Assembly: GCF_013343115.1 (NCBI RefSeq) | Contig: NZ_CP054570.1 | Location: 124,001 to 188,000 of the forward strand | DNA length: 64,000 nt | Reading direction: 5' to 3' | DNA from: Streptococcus sanguinis | GTDB taxonomy: Bacteria; Bacillota; Bacilli; Lactobacillales; Streptococcaceae | Shown here: piece after piece, positions 25,850 to 38,103 of the stretch | How the letters are laid out: every line of letters begins with the position of its first letter | How positions within the stretch are numbered: the first letter of the stretch is position 1 | Translations under genes and position numbers: made by a program | The notes under the pieces: generated by a model | What the model was told of the DNA's origin: nothing | Databases searched by the model: none | Seen by the model: only the letters and a program-made list of their open reading frames with translations

Positions 25850-26884
25850 GTGGTCACGGAGCGTCAAAATGAGATTTTGAATTTGATTATTGATATCTTT
25901 ACCAAGACTCACGAGCCGGTCGGCTCCAAAGCCCTGCAGGATTCTATCAATTCCAGTAGTGCCACCATCCGAAACGATATGGCAGCTTTGGAAAAGCAGG
26001 GGCTTCTGGAAAAGGCGCATACGTCCAGCGGCCGTAAGCCTAGCGTGGCTGGTTTTCAGTACTTTGTCAAGCATTCTCTGTCCTTTGATCGTCTCGCTGA
26101 GAATGAACTTTATGAGGTTATCAAAGCCTTTGACCATGAGTTTTTCAACTTGGAGGACATTCTTCAACAGGCAGCAGACCTTTTGACCAAGCTCAGTGGA
26201 TGCACGGTTGTTGCACTGGATGTAGAACCCAGTCGGCAGCGTTTGACAGCTTTTGACATCGTTGTGCTCAGTCAGCACACGGCTCTGGCGGTCTTCACCT
26301 TGGATGAGTCCAATACCATTACCAGTCAGTTTATGATTCCGCGTAACTTCTTAAAAGAAGACCTGGATAGGCTTAAAGGCCTAGTAAGGGAGCGGTTCTT
26401 GGGACAGACAGTGCTGGACATCCATTACAAGATTCGGACGGAAATTCCGCAGATTATTCAGCGCTATTTCACCACGACGGACAATGTTATCCAGCTCTTT
26501 GAGCATATCTTTGGTGATATTTTCAAGGAAAATGTGATTCTGTCTGGTAAGGTTCAGCTCTTAGAATTCTCAGATCTGACGGCCTATCAGTTTTTTGATG
26601 ACCCGCAGAAAGTAGCATTTGAAATTCGCGATAGTTTGGCTGAAGATCAGATGCAAAGCGTGCGCGTGGCAGACAGTAGAGAAAGCTGTTTGGCTGATTT
26701 GACACTAATTTCCAGCAAATTCCTGATTCCTTATCGAGGATTTGGAGTGCTGGCAGTTGTCGGTCCGGTCAATCTTGACTACCAACGACTGGTCAGTCAG
26801 ATGAATGTTGTCAACCGCGTGCTGACCATGAAACTAACCGACTTCTATCGTTACCTTAGCAGTAATCACTACGAAGTCCATTAA
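25850..26884 (+). CDS. hrcA: Heat-inducible transcription repressor HrcA
   Basis: A 344-residue repressor of class I heat-shock genes. [28 protein letters not shown] and [31 protein letters not shown] form the winged-helix DNA-binding domain (1-70); the rest is the GAF-like and dimerisation domain. A GTG start at 25850 is supported by GGAGGTGAT 4 bases upstream. It binds the CIRCE operators just upstream and depends on GroEL for stability, which provides the known feedback. It is the first gene of hrcA-grpE-dnaK. Confidence 0.96.
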   Translation: MVTERQNEILNLIIDIFTKTHEPVGSKALQDSINSSSATIRNDMAALEKQGLLEKAHTSSGRKPSVAGFQYFVKHSLSFDRLAENELYEVIKAFDHEFFNLEDILQQAADLLTKLSGCTVVALDVEPSRQRLTAFDIVVLSQHTALAVFTLDESNTITSQFMIPRNFLKEDLDRLKGLVRERFLGQTVLDIHYKIRTEIPQIIQRYFTTTDNVIQLFEHIFGDIFKENVILSGKVQLLEFSDLTAYQFFDDPQKVAFEIRDSLAEDQMQSVRVADSRESCLADLTLISSKFLIPYRGFGVLAVVGPVNLDYQRLVSQMNVVNRVLTMKLTDFYRYLSSNHYEVH

Positions 26885-26919
26885 TTATAGTATAAATATT
26901 CCTAAAAAGGAGGTGCCTT

Positions 26920-27456
26920 GTGGCAAAGCATAAACAAGAAGAACATCCAGAAGATGTAGAAGTAAAAGAGGAAGCTGTAGAAGCAGCTGAGCAAGCTGAA
27001 TCAGCAAGCCCTGAAAAATCAGAATTAGAACTAGCTAATGAGCGGGCAGAAGATTTTGAAAACAAATATCTCCGCGCTCATGCAGAAATGCAGAACATCC
27101 AGCGCCGAGCAAATGAAGAACGCCAGCAGCTGCAAAGATACCGCAGTCAGGACTTGGCAAAAGCTATTTTGCCTTCGATAGATAATCTGGAGCGCGCACT
27201 TGCCGTTGAAGGGCTGACAGATGATGTCAAAAAGGGGCTGGAAATGGTGCAGGAAAGTTTGATTCATGCTCTCAAAGAAGAGGGTATCGAAGAAATCCCA
27301 GCTGACGGAGCTTTTGACCATAACTATCACATGGCCATTCAAACAGTTCCAGCTGACGATGAGCACCCAGCTGACACTATCGCGCAGGTCTTCCAAAAAG
27401 GCTACAAACTTCATGACCGTATCCTTAGACCGGCTATGGTAGTAGTTTATAATTAG
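26920..27456 (+). CDS. grpE: Nucleotide exchange factor GrpE
   Basis: A 178-residue co-chaperone that releases ADP from DnaK. An acidic N-terminus, a long coiled coil (about 35-85, [22 protein letters not shown]) and a C-terminal beta domain with [20 protein letters not shown] are all present. The start is GTG at 26920, with AGGAGG upstream. Length and layout are normal. It is followed by an unusual small acidic gene rather than directly by dnaK. Confidence 0.95.
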   Translation: MAKHKQEEHPEDVEVKEEAVEAAEQAESASPEKSELELANERAEDFENKYLRAHAEMQNIQRRANEERQQLQRYRSQDLAKAILPSIDNLERALAVEGLTDDVKKGLEMVQESLIHALKEEGIEEIPADGAFDHNYHMAIQTVPADDEHPADTIAQVFQKGYKLHDRILRPAMVVVYN

Positions 27457-27471
27457 AAAGAGTAAGATATC

Positions 27472-29602
<2,131 letters not shown>

Positions 29603-29828
29603 GCGGTGAGACAGAACTAAAATTGAAAGTTTTTAGTTCGTAGTCGAACCCCCGCGAGGATGATTAGGATTTTTGGGAGTCTGAAAGACGAACCTAAAAT
29701 CCAATCAGCTACCGCGTCAAAAATTTTTCAAAAAAAATTGTTTTGAAAATTTCACGTCGTAATGATAGGAAGAAATCCAGAGGTTGCAACCCAGCCTCTG
29801 TTTTTCGGTAAACTAGAGGGTGACGCTT
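29603..29828 (+). other. Structured intergenic region between dnaK and the DJ-1 gene
   Basis: GAACTAAAA (29614-29622) pairs with TTTTAGTTC (29631-29639) without a T run. A second AT-rich block has ATTTTTCAAAAAAAATTGTTTTGAAAAT-type self-complementarity. At 29778-29805, CAGAGG and CCTCTG enclose an 11-base loop and are followed by TTTTT, a probable terminator for dnaK. The region contains no ORF; it may be a small intergenic repeat. Confidence 0.45.
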
Positions 29829-30461
29829 ATGAAGAAAGTGCTCTGTTTAATTTATCCTAATTTTTCACTTTATGAAGTAGTTGGTCTGACCAGTACTTTA
29901 GCTCTATCTTTTGGTGTTGAGGTTGATTATGTTGGTACAGATAGAAATGTTATAAGATCGGAAGATGGACTTCCCTGTCAACCTACTGGAACACTGGATG
30001 AAGTAGTTATCGAAGACTATTCTTGTGTCATTTTGCCAGGGATGATAAATATTGCCCCTGCTTTGCATGATGAAAAATTGATTTCTTTCCTAAGAAGTTT
30101 GAAGCAGCAAGAGATTTTGATTGCAGCTATTTCATCAGCTCCCATTTTATTGGCGAAAGCAGGTTTATTGAAGGATAATAAATTTACTGGTGGGATTTGG
30201 CAAAACTTCTTTGACTATTTTGAATTTCTTCCACGTGAGAATTTCAAAGCTCAAGCTGTTCTACAAGATAAAAACATCATTACAGCTGTTGGCTTTGCAC
30301 ATCAAGCGTTTGCAAGAAAAGTGCTTCTTAGTCTAGATTTGGTAGATAATGCTGACAACTATTTTAAAGAACAGAATCAGTATTCGGAAGAGGACTTGAT
30401 ATTCACTTTATCCGATGAAGAGTTTGCTGAGATGAAGCATGAATTTGAAAATACCCTCTAA
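29829..30461 (+). CDS. DJ-1/PfpI family protein lacking the usual cysteine
   Basis: A 210-residue DJ-1-like protein with an alpha/beta fold: VLCLIYPNFSLYEVVG, DEVVIEDYSCVILPGM, and the nucleophile-elbow segment LIAAISSAPILLAKAGLL. In active DJ-1/ThiJ proteins the elbow usually has a cysteine (AICAAP or the like); here it is serine (ISSAP), so glyoxalase or protease activity is doubtful. It might be a regulator or ligand-binding homologue. It lies between dnaK and dnaJ, separated from both by structured intergenic DNA, and looks like a passenger. Confidence 0.8.
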   Translation: MKKVLCLIYPNFSLYEVVGLTSTLALSFGVEVDYVGTDRNVIRSEDGLPCQPTGTLDEVVIEDYSCVILPGMINIAPALHDEKLISFLRSLKQQEILIAAISSAPILLAKAGLLKDNKFTGGIWQNFFDYFEFLPRENFKAQAVLQDKNIITAVGFAHQAFARKVLLSLDLVDNADNYFKEQNQYSEEDLIFTLSDEEFAEMKHEFENTL

Positions 30462-30659
30462 TCAATATTTTCTAAAATTTAAAGAAAGGAACATGGGTGT
30501 TCGCAACTGAACACGGGTTCCAAAAATTCTGACTCAATATAAAAGAAAGGAACTGAACCCGACCTAAATTCTCGGAAAAAAGAGAAATCTGTCTAGGAGC
30601 ATCGCTCCGTCGCCTGATTTCCTATTTTTCAGTCGAATTTTACGGTCTTGGTATCTTAT
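30462..30659 (+). other. Structured leader upstream of dnaJ
   Basis: A hairpin at 30488-30521 pairs GGAAC with GTTCC and GTGTTC with GAACAC. The sequence AAAGAAAGGAAC occurs twice (30481, 30542). A small hairpin GGAGC-ATC-GCTCC lies at 30596-30608. No CIRCE is visible here. It may hold a promoter or processing sites for dnaJ. Confidence 0.35.
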
Positions 30660-31793
30660 ATGAACAATACAGAATATTATGACCGTCTAGGTGTCTCTAA
30701 GAATGCTTCTCAGGATGAGATCAAGAGAGCCTATCGGAAATTATCTAAAAAATACCACCCCGACATTAATAAGGAAGCTGGGGCGGAGGATAAATATAAA
30801 GAAGTCCAAGAGGCTTATGAGACGCTGAGCGACGAGCAAAAGCGGGCAGCCTATGATCAATACGGTGCAGCGGGAGCTAATGGTGGCTTTGGCGGTGGTG
30901 CAGGTGGCTTCGGTGGCTTTGATGGCTCCGGTTTTGGCGGCTTCGAAGACATCTTCTCTAGCTTCTTCGGTGGAGGTGCTTCGCGTAATCCTAATGCTCC
31001 GCGCCAAGGGGACGATCTCCAGTATCGTGTAAATCTCCGCTTTGAAGAAGCCATTTTCGGAGCTGAGAAGGAAATCAAGTATAACCGTGAAGCGACCTGT
31101 CATACCTGTGCTGGGTCTGGTGCCAAGCCAGGGACTAGTCCTGTTACCTGTGGCCGCTGTCATGGCTCAGGTGTCATCAATGTTGATACCCAGACACCGC
31201 TTGGCATGATGCGTCGCCAAGTGACCTGTGATGTCTGTCATGGCCGAGGAAAAGAAATCAAAAGTCCTTGTGAAACCTGTCACGGAACGGGTCATGAAAA
31301 ACAGGCTCACAGCGTTAAGGTGAAAATCCCAGCTGGTGTGGAAACTGGTCAGCAGGTCCGTCTGTCTGGTCAAGGTGAAGCAGGCTTTAATGGCGGCCCT
31401 TATGGTGATCTTTATGTTGTGGTCCAAGTTGAGCCGAGTGACAAGTTTGAGCGAGATGGCTCTACCATTTACTACAAGCTCAATCTCAACTTTGTCCAAG
31501 CAGCTCTTGGTGACAGTGTGGATATTCCAACTGTTCACGGGGATGTGGAGCTGAATATCCCAGAAGGAACACAGACTGGCAAGCGTTTCCGTCTGCGTGG
31601 CAAGGGAGCACCGAGTCTGCGTGGTGGAAGCATGGGTGACCAGTATGTTACTGTCAATGTTGTGACACCGACTGGCCTCAACGACCGTCAAAAAGCGGCC
31701 CTCAAAGAATTTGCGGAAGCTGGCAATATCTCGGTCAATCCTAAGAAAAAAGGCTTCTTCGACAAAATGAAAGATGCCTTGGAAGATTTGTAA
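30660..31793 (+). CDS. dnaJ: Chaperone DnaJ (Hsp40)
   Basis: A 377-residue co-chaperone of DnaK. The J domain has KYHPDINK with HPD; a Gly/Phe-rich linker follows; four CxxCxGxG zinc-finger repeats ([32 protein letters not shown]) and a C-terminal substrate-binding domain complete it. The N-terminus [11 protein letters not shown] matches the family start at 30660, but no Shine-Dalgarno sequence is visible directly upstream, which is unusual here. A terminator follows. Confidence 0.96.
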   Translation: MNNTEYYDRLGVSKNASQDEIKRAYRKLSKKYHPDINKEAGAEDKYKEVQEAYETLSDEQKRAAYDQYGAAGANGGFGGGAGGFGGFDGSGFGGFEDIFSSFFGGGASRNPNAPRQGDDLQYRVNLRFEEAIFGAEKEIKYNREATCHTCAGSGAKPGTSPVTCGRCHGSGVINVDTQTPLGMMRRQVTCDVCHGRGKEIKSPCETCHGTGHEKQAHSVKVKIPAGVETGQQVRLSGQGEAGFNGGPYGDLYVVVQVEPSDKFERDGSTIYYKLNLNFVQAALGDSVDIPTVHGDVELNIPEGTQTGKRFRLRGKGAPSLRGGSMGDQYVTVNVVTPTGLNDRQKAALKEFAEAGNISVNPKKKGFFDKMKDALEDL

Positions 31794-31800
31794 TCATATA

Positions 31801-31829
31801 AAAAGGAGCAGCCTAATGCTGTTCTTTTT
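31801..31829 (+). terminator. dnaJ terminator
   Basis: AAAAGGAGCAG pairs with CTGTTCTTTT around CCTAATG, continuing into T residues. Moderate strength. Confidence 0.65.
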
Positions 31830-32113
31830 ATGTTTTCTAGAAGGACATTTGGCAAATGTAGTCAAGTAAGAGAGCAGCTCTAATCAGCCTTTTAATTAAA
31901 AGAAATTCACAATAAAAAGCGTAAAGAGATTTTCTCTATTTACTTTTACAAAAATTAATTGTTTTTTTAAGTAAAATCTATTGTAAAAATTTCCTAAAAG
32001 ATATATGATAATACTATATGTATAAAACGCATCTTTTTAGCCTGCTGGGGAGTTGGTTAGGAAGATAATGGGAGATTATCTTTATACATTTTAGGAAAAA
32101 GGGGATTTATAAA
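31830..32113 (+). other. AT-rich leader of the M26 protease gene
   Basis: Hairpin GTAAAGAGA/CTCTATTTAC (about 31920-31952), then an AT-rich promoter-like stretch (TATGATAATACTATATG). A perfect hairpin AAGATAAT-GGGAG-ATTATCTT (32062-32082) lies just before the AGGAAAAAGGGG ribosome site. No ORF of note is present. Confidence 0.45.
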
Positions 32114-35100
32114 GTGAAACGTTTTGAAAAAGTGCAGGAGCGAATTCAGAAATATTCGATTCGCAAATTGTCTGTTGGTGTGGGCTCAGTTGCCATTGCA
32201 GCTCTGATTTTTGGGAGCTCTTTGTCCAGTTCGACAGTTGCTGCAGATGAAGTAGGAGGCGGTGCGACTGCTCACTATACTTATGTTGAAGAGCAAGAGC
32301 TAACAGAGCAGGAAAAAGGTCTGATTAAGAAAGGTCTGCCTGAAAATCTGCAAACAGGGGAAAATTATTACCTGATTTATCGGAAGCAAGATGGGCAAAC
32401 TGTCTTGCCGAGTACAGGAAATAACGGTCAGCCGCTTCTCGGCTTATTTGCGGGAACTGCTATTTTGGCTGTCTTGGTATTCTCACGTAAGAAATCTGGT
32501 AAGTTACTAGGAGTGCTTTTGCTAGGCAGCTTGGGACAAACTGCGTTACAGTCTCCTCAAGCGTTTGCGCTAGAAAATCGGGAATTGCTTTCATATAACC
32601 GTCAAGTTGCGGTTTCGTCAACAGTTTCTGAAGCAGATGTGACTATTGCAGGCTATAACTATATCGGTTACTTTACCGCTTCTGATTTGCGTACTTTGAC
32701 AGAGACCAAGATAACCTCTTTGCCAGCTGGTCAAGAGGCTCAAGCGCAAGCAGAAGTGTCAGAAGCTGCAAAAGAGGATTCTGATTCTATTGATCGAGCT
32801 GCTCAGGCAGGGTTGCAGTATCAGCTGAATCCTGATGAAAGTGATTCTGGCCAGATAGGAAATCTTCCAACTCCAGATCCAACTCCAAATCCTAGTCTAG
32901 CTCCTCAGTCGTCAAATCCACCTATAGAAACGGCAAAAGGGGAAAGTTTACAAGAGCCCGCCTTGCCAGAGTACAGCGGTGCTGTGAACGGTGAGTCGCT
33001 AGTTCAAGCGGAAACTCCAGTCTATGATGCTCCAGTTGCTACAGTTAGTGACACGGCTCCGGTTGAGCCCGCCCTCCCAGAATATACAGGCGGCGTTAAC
33101 GGCGAGTCGGCAGTTCAACCTGAGAAACCAGCTTATACAGAGTCGATAGGCACAGCAGAGGATACAGCCCCAGTCGAGCCAGTTTTGCCAGAATATACAG
33201 GCGGCGTTAACGGCGAATCGACAGTTCAAGCAGACAATCCAGTCTATGATGCTCCGGTAGCTACAGTTAGTGACACGGCTCCGGTTGAGCCCGCTTTGCC
33301 AGAATACACAGGTGGCGTTAATGGTGAGTCAACAGTTCAGCCAGAACAGCCTAGTCTGCATACAGACATCAAGCTAGAAACGATTGAACCTCAAGTTGTC
33401 AACAAGACAGATGATAGCAAGTATCTTGATGAGGAGACCATTGTCGATGGAACTCCAGGACAAAAAGAAATTGTAACCAGCTATGAAGTCTTGGACGGTA
33501 ATCGCATATCGGAGCCGCAAACAACTGAAAGAATCTTGCATGAAGCAGTTGATACAGTGGTCACTCGGGGTAGCAAGGCTCGCATCAATAAAGAAGAATT
33601 GAGCAAGCAGCTAGCTTTAGCAGCGGCTGTGGATCCAGCAGTTTACAACAATCAATCCTATCAGCAGCTGCAAGCAATTAAGAATATGGCTGCGACGGTT
33701 TATCAAACTTCGTCAAGTCAAGATGAAGTAGATGCAGGCGTCAATCAACTCAAGCAGGCTTTAGCCGACTTATTGGCTCTTAAAACAGCGCCAACTCTGA
33801 CTGTTTCAGCGGTTAAGAAGGATGAATTGCAGAAGTCAGCGCAAATTCAATACCAGCTGACGGACAGGGATCAAGCCTTTACTAGTGCTCATGTTCGTCT
33901 GAAGAAGGATGGTCAATTAATAGCAGAGCAAAACTTGGCGACCGGTCAGTTGACTGCCAGCTTCAGTGGTTTGGACTACTATTCACCTTATGATATCGAG
34001 ACGACCCTGTCTTATGACTTAGGAAATGGATCTGAAAGCAAAGAGTTAGCTCGAGAGACAGTTCAGCTTGACCTTAAGAAGGTGGAACTCAAGTCCATCA
34101 CTAATGTCGCCTTGATGAAGGTTGAGAATGGTCAGACAAAATTGATGCCTACTTTGGCTGAAAAACCAGCAAATCTGGACCAATATTACCTGCACTTTAC
34201 ATCCGACCAGTTCAAGGACACTGTCCTGCCGGTTACCTCTATCGAGGAAGTGGTCGTTGATAACCAGCCTGTCTTCAAGATCAAGGCTCAGCTACCAGAC
34301 TTGCTGCAAAGAAGCACAACTGGTCTTCAAAACAGCTTTGATTTCTATCTGGAAAAAGCCAAGAAGCGTGAAGGGAATGTCTATTATGACTTCCAAGACC
34401 TTTTGGACGGCATCAAGGAAAATCCTTCTGGAACCTTTATTCTGGGTCGCAGTATCAGTGCCAATCTGATTGACAAACCAGCTAACAGCAAGTCTTACTT
34501 GCCAGGTGAATTCAAAGGTCAGCTGATTGGTGGGCAAAATGGTGAGCGCCATGCGATTTTAGACTTGGCGCATCCTCTATTTGATACGATTAATGGCGGA
34601 ATGGTCAAGGATATTGACTTTAAGCGGGTTAATATGGTTTATCCAGATTCGCAAGCGGGGGATACAATTGCGACAATTGCTGCTCGCTTGAAGAATAAAG
34701 GAGTAATCGAAAACGTCAATGTCCAAGGCTACTTGGAAGGAAGAGACCATATTGCCGGTCTGGTTAACAATATAGAAGGCCAATCTCGAGTTGAAAATGT
34801 CTCCTTTAAGGGTCAGATTAAGTCCAAGGGTGGAAACTCTGTTACAGCCGGTATCGCTGGAACTAACGCCATGTCCTTGGTAAGCCGAGCTTATGTCGAA
34901 GCAGATATTTGGGTCAAGAGTGGCCAAAACGCAGGTATGCTGGTCGCTCAAAACTTCACTGACTATTCAGGTTCAGGCTGGGGGAATTGGGGCAGATTGA
35001 TGCAATCAGTTGCCAAAGGTAAGTTGGAGGATGCAGGCTCAAGAAATGCGGCTGGTATCGCTGCTTCCATTTGGCCGTATGGAACTATCAATGACACAGT

Positions 35101-37846
35101 CAGCTATGCCACAGTAGTGAACGGTAAAGAGCTCTTTAGCTCAGATAATGAGATTACCGACGCTTGGATGGGGCAAAAACTCCAAAACCTTTTTGGTGTT
35201 CAGGGACACAGCTCTGGAACCAAGACAGGAAAAGATGCCAAGTTCCGTCGCTTGACAGAAGCTGAAGCGGAGCAAAAAGTTAAGAGCTATCGGATTACGG
35301 CTCTTGAACAAACCAGCGCAAATGAAGTAACAACTGAGAAGCTAAATGCTGCTATCCTGAGAACAAGTACTTATCAAGATAAACCAGGATACAAGGCAGA
35401 AAATGAACAGCTTTATCAGAACTTAGAGCGCTTTATGCCTTTCTACAATCAAGAGTTCTTGATTCATGAGGCCAATAAGCTGGTGGACGCTGGTAAGGCG
35501 GGCGATCTGTTGACTAAGAAAGTTCTATCAGTTCAAGCGCTGAAGGGCAACCAGTTTGTCGCTAGCGGAACAGATGCAGATAAGATCTTAGTCCATTTTG
35601 AAGACGGAAGCAAGACTATCTACAATCTTCAAAATCAAGCACGATTTGAACAGACGGCTCTGCCGGAATATCAGATTGCAGAGCTTGGTACAGTCTATAC
35701 TCCAAATCACTCAACGGCAGTCAAAGAAGACTTGCTGACTCAGCTGACTGAGAGCTTGAAGAGCTTTGACCTGTACAGTGATGAGGTCTATCGTTCTGTT
35801 GGTCTGCCTAATGATAATGACAAGGTCAACAAAGTGAAGCGCCTCTTCTTGGATGAATCTCTGGCTGAGGTGAAAGCCAACTTGCAGGATATGCTTGGTA
35901 AGCTCCTGGCCAATGAATGGACAAGATTCCATGCTGACAATCCAGCAGCCAACGAAGCTCTGAAAGCTAAAATCGAAGAGAATAAGACGGCTATCATGCT
36001 CGGTCTGACCTATCTTAACCGTTATTACGATCTCAAATTTGGCGACTACAACCTCAAGGAGCTGGTGCTCTTCAAACCTGACTTCTATGGTGAAAAAGTA
36101 CCATTGCTGGATCGCTTGATTAAGATTGGGCGTTCGACAGAAAATCAACTGAAAGGGGCAGACAATGTCAATATGTTTGCACGTCAGTTGAAGGCTGAGT
36201 CCAAGTCTAGTGATTTAGTGGCTTACTTGGATTACAATCGTCGCCTGCTGACTGACTTTGCGGATATGGATTCATGGTTCAAGGATGCAACCCGAGGCTT
36301 TATTCAGTTTGAAGAACGCCAGTCAGAAGTCGAGGAGATTAAGTCCGCTAAGTATCGCGTCTTTGATAACCTCAACTCTGAATATTTCAGCAATTATATC
36401 CTTCCGCTTCTAACCTTGAAGAATACGCGTTTAGCCATTCTGTCAAACTATAGCACGATGGCCTTTGTCAACAGAGACAAGCGCCGGTCATGGACTGATG
36501 AACGATTTAACGCGCGCATCAAGGAAGTAGCGACCCAGCATCGAAATCACGTAGACACTTGGTACAAACTGCTCTCAGATGATATCAAGTCCAGAATGGT
36601 CAAGCAAAATGTAACGGCTGTATGGGATGGTTTTGATGTAGAAGGACGTGGCTGGATTGATGTCAACGGAAATGATAATAAGGGCAATCCTTATGCACCA
36701 TCCCGCGAGTTCTTTAACCTAGTTGGTGGCAGAGCTGGTGGCTGGTACAAGTCAAATGGCTATGGTGCCCATGCTGCTGGTTCGATCCGTGTGAACTTCG
36801 AGGCCTTTGATCTCTTGACAGAATACGGTGTGTCCGTCTTCACGCACGAACTCACCCACGTCAATGACAGAGATATTTATCTGGGCGGACATGGCAGACG
36901 ACAAGGGATCGGACCAGAAGGCTATGCCCAAGGGTTGCTCCAATCGCCTGTTCCTGGTCAGCCGGGCTGGGGTGCTCTGGGTCTCAATATGGCCTTTGAT
37001 CGTCCAAATAATGGTAGTCTCATTTTCAATAGCTCGCCAAGTCTCTTCAAGAACCGAGCAGACATCGACCACTATATGAAGGGCTATAATGATACTCTCA
37101 TGCTGCTGGATTACCTTGAAGGTCAAGCAGTTGTGGATAAAGGAAATGCAGCAGCTGCTAAATGGTTCAAGAAGGTTGAGCCGAAGGTTGTAGATGCTCG
37201 GACTCAATATGATGTCGTGAGAGAGTTGACGGCAGAAGAGAAAGCGGCCATGTCAGTTTCATCTGTAGAGGACTTGGTTGATCAAGGCTTGCTGTCTAAC
37301 CGTGCAGTTGACAATCGAACTTATAATCCTGCTGACTATGACTCTAGTTACATTTCTATCGACTTCATGACGGGTATCTATGGTGGCGGTCAAAACAATA
37401 CTGGAGCGCCAGGAGCCTTGATGTTCAAGCATAATACCTTCAGAATTTGGGGTTACTATGGCTATGAAAAAGGCTTTGTAAGCTATGCTTCCAATAAACA
37501 CCGCAAGACAGCCAATGAACAAGGTGTGACTGGTTTGAGCGATAACTTTATCATCAAGCAAATTTCTGAAGGCGAATTTGAAACAATGGAAGACTTCAAG
37601 AAAGCTTACTTCAGAAAAGTTGTGGATAAAGCACAAACCTCAGGTATTAAGCCAGTGACTGTCAACGGAAAAGTCTATCACACTTATGAAGAGCTGAAAG
37701 CTGGCTTTGCAGAAGCTGTTGACAAGGATTTGAAGAAATCTCGTGTCGATGAACGCGCAACCAAGGACTTCAAGTATGCTGTCTTTACGCAATTACTCAA
37801 GAACACCAACAGCTTTATGGATGAAAACTCCATTTGGGGCTCCTAA
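32114..37846 (+). CDS. M26-family zinc metalloprotease, cell-wall-linked (IgA1-protease/ZmpB type)
   Basis: A 1910-residue surface protease. YSIRKLSVGVGSVAIAAL is a YSIRK-type signal. Unusually, the LPSTG motif is near the N-terminus (98-102), followed by a hydrophobic segment and RKK, the layout peculiar to streptococcal IgA1/Zmp proteases. Next are 37-residue Pro/Glu repeats (about 281-414), a G5-like region (about 415-495), a long central region, and the catalytic zinc site HELTHVND with His1578, Glu1579 and His1582, plus Glu1602. M26 members cleave human IgA1 or other host proteins; which one here is unknown. The start is GTG at 32114. Terminal alleles of this family vary in their repeats. 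Confidence 0.92.
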   Translation: MKRFEKVQERIQKYSIRKLSVGVGSVAIAALIFGSSLSSSTVAADEVGGGATAHYTYVEEQELTEQEKGLIKKGLPENLQTGENYYLIYRKQDGQTVLPSTGNNGQPLLGLFAGTAILAVLVFSRKKSGKLLGVLLLGSLGQTALQSPQAFALENRELLSYNRQVAVSSTVSEADVTIAGYNYIGYFTASDLRTLTETKITSLPAGQEAQAQAEVSEAAKEDSDSIDRAAQAGLQYQLNPDESDSGQIGNLPTPDPTPNPSLAPQSSNPPIETAKGESLQEPALPEYSGAVNGESLVQAETPVYDAPVATVSDTAPVEPALPEYTGGVNGESAVQPEKPAYTESIGTAEDTAPVEPVLPEYTGGVNGESTVQADNPVYDAPVATVSDTAPVEPALPEYTGGVNGESTVQPEQPSLHTDIKLETIEPQVVNKTDDSKYLDEETIVDGTPGQKEIVTSYEVLDGNRISEPQTTERILHEAVDTVVTRGSKARINKEELSKQLALAAAVDPAVYNNQSYQQLQAIKNMAATVYQTSSSQDEVDAGVNQLKQALADLLALKTAPTLTVSAVKKDELQKSAQIQYQLTDRDQAFTSAHVRLKKDGQLIAEQNLATGQLTASFSGLDYYSPYDIETTLSYDLGNGSESKELARETVQLDLKKVELKSITNVALMKVENGQTKLMPTLAEKPANLDQYYLHFTSDQFKDTVLPVTSIEEVVVDNQPVFKIKAQLPDLLQRSTTGLQNSFDFYLEKAKKREGNVYYDFQDLLDGIKENPSGTFILGRSISANLIDKPANSKSYLPGEFKGQLIGGQNGERHAILDLAHPLFDTINGGMVKDIDFKRVNMVYPDSQAGDTIATIAARLKNKGVIENVNVQGYLEGRDHIAGLVNNIEGQSRVENVSFKGQIKSKGGNSVTAGIAGTNAMSLVSRAYVEADIWVKSGQNAGMLVAQNFTDYSGSGWGNWGRLMQSVAKGKLEDAGSRNAAGIAASIWPYGTINDTVSYATVVNGKELFSSDNEITDAWMGQKLQNLFGVQGHSSGTKTGKDAKFRRLTEAEAEQKVKSYRITALEQTSANEVTTEKLNAAILRTSTYQDKPGYKAENEQLYQNLERFMPFYNQEFLIHEANKLVDAGKAGDLLTKKVLSVQALKGNQFVASGTDADKILVHFEDGSKTIYNLQNQARFEQTALPEYQIAELGTVYTPNHSTAVKEDLLTQLTESLKSFDLYSDEVYRSVGLPNDNDKVNKVKRLFLDESLAEVKANLQDMLGKLLANEWTRFHADNPAANEALKAKIEENKTAIMLGLTYLNRYYDLKFGDYNLKELVLFKPDFYGEKVPLLDRLIKIGRSTENQLKGADNVNMFARQLKAESKSSDLVAYLDYNRRLLTDFADMDSWFKDATRGFIQFEERQSEVEEIKSAKYRVFDNLNSEYFSNYILPLLTLKNTRLAILSNYSTMAFVNRDKRRSWTDERFNARIKEVATQHRNHVDTWYKLLSDDIKSRMVKQNVTAVWDGFDVEGRGWIDVNGNDNKGNPYAPSREFFNLVGGRAGGWYKSNGYGAHAAGSIRVNFEAFDLLTEYGVSVFTHELTHVNDRDIYLGGHGRRQGIGPEGYAQGLLQSPVPGQPGWGALGLNMAFDRPNNGSLIFNSSPSLFKNRADIDHYMKGYNDTLMLLDYLEGQAVVDKGNAAAAKWFKKVEPKVVDARTQYDVVRELTAEEKAAMSVSSVEDLVDQGLLSNRAVDNRTYNPADYDSSYISIDFMTGIYGGGQNNTGAPGALMFKHNTFRIWGYYGYEKGFVSYASNKHRKTANEQGVTGLSDNFIIKQISEGEFETMEDFKKAYFRKVVDKAQTSGIKPVTVNGKVYHTYEELKAGFAEAVDKDLKKSRVDERATKDFKYAVFTQLLKNTNSFMDENSIWGS
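32954..33353 (+). repeat. 111-bp in-frame tandem repeats within the M26 protease gene
   Basis: Three full units and one partial, starting at 32954, 33065, 33176 and 33287, each encoding 37 residues beginning EPALPEYTGGVNGES or a variant. Units one and three share the VYDAPVATVSDTAPV half, so the array alternates two subtypes. It probably forms a wall-spanning stalk and is prone to copy-number change. Confidence 0.9.
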
Positions 37847-38103
37847 GAAATAGTGTCAGATTTGTAGTTAGTGTAACTGCAAATAATGACCTTCAGCAAT
37901 ATGCAATCAATAACCCATTTGAATTTGCTCTGTTTGTGTCGTCACTGACAGTCTGATTCAGATGGGTTGTTTTGTTGTATAATGGCAAGTCGGAACAGAA
38001 AGAATCCCCGATTCTTAAACGATATTTTTCAGAAAAATCTGTCCCCAGACAGTTCCTGTTTTTAGGTCTTGCTGGGGGCTTTTTTTCCTGCTAAAATAAA
38101 CAC
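37847..38103 (+). terminator. Hairpin-rich region and terminator between the M26 gene and truA
   Basis: A TATAAT at 37978-37983, the hairpin AAGAATC-CCC-GATTCTT (38000-38016), an AT hairpin (about 38021-38042), then CCCCAGAC pairing with GTCTTGCTGGGG with a bulge and seven T residues (38043-38087). The last is a good terminator. It could also be an attenuator because a promoter-like box lies upstream of it. Confidence 0.6.
38069..38097 (+). promoter_or_regulatory. truA promoter with extended -10, start point at the ATG
   Basis: TTGCTG (38069-38074), a 17-bp spacer and TGCTAAAAT, an extended -10 whose TAAAAT ends at 38097. The expected start point, 7 bases on, coincides with the truA ATG at 38104. 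The -35 overlaps the terminator stem. No ribosome site lies between. Confidence 0.6.

Noticed and set aside
32954..33353. Tandem repeats as a CRISPR array
   Set aside because: The units are 111 bp, in frame, adjacent without spacers, and encode a Pro/Glu stalk.
37847..38103. Riboswitch for vitamin B6 or thiamine before the truA-pdxK operon
   Set aside because: The hairpins do not match a THI box or another riboswitch I recognise; no conserved core is visible.
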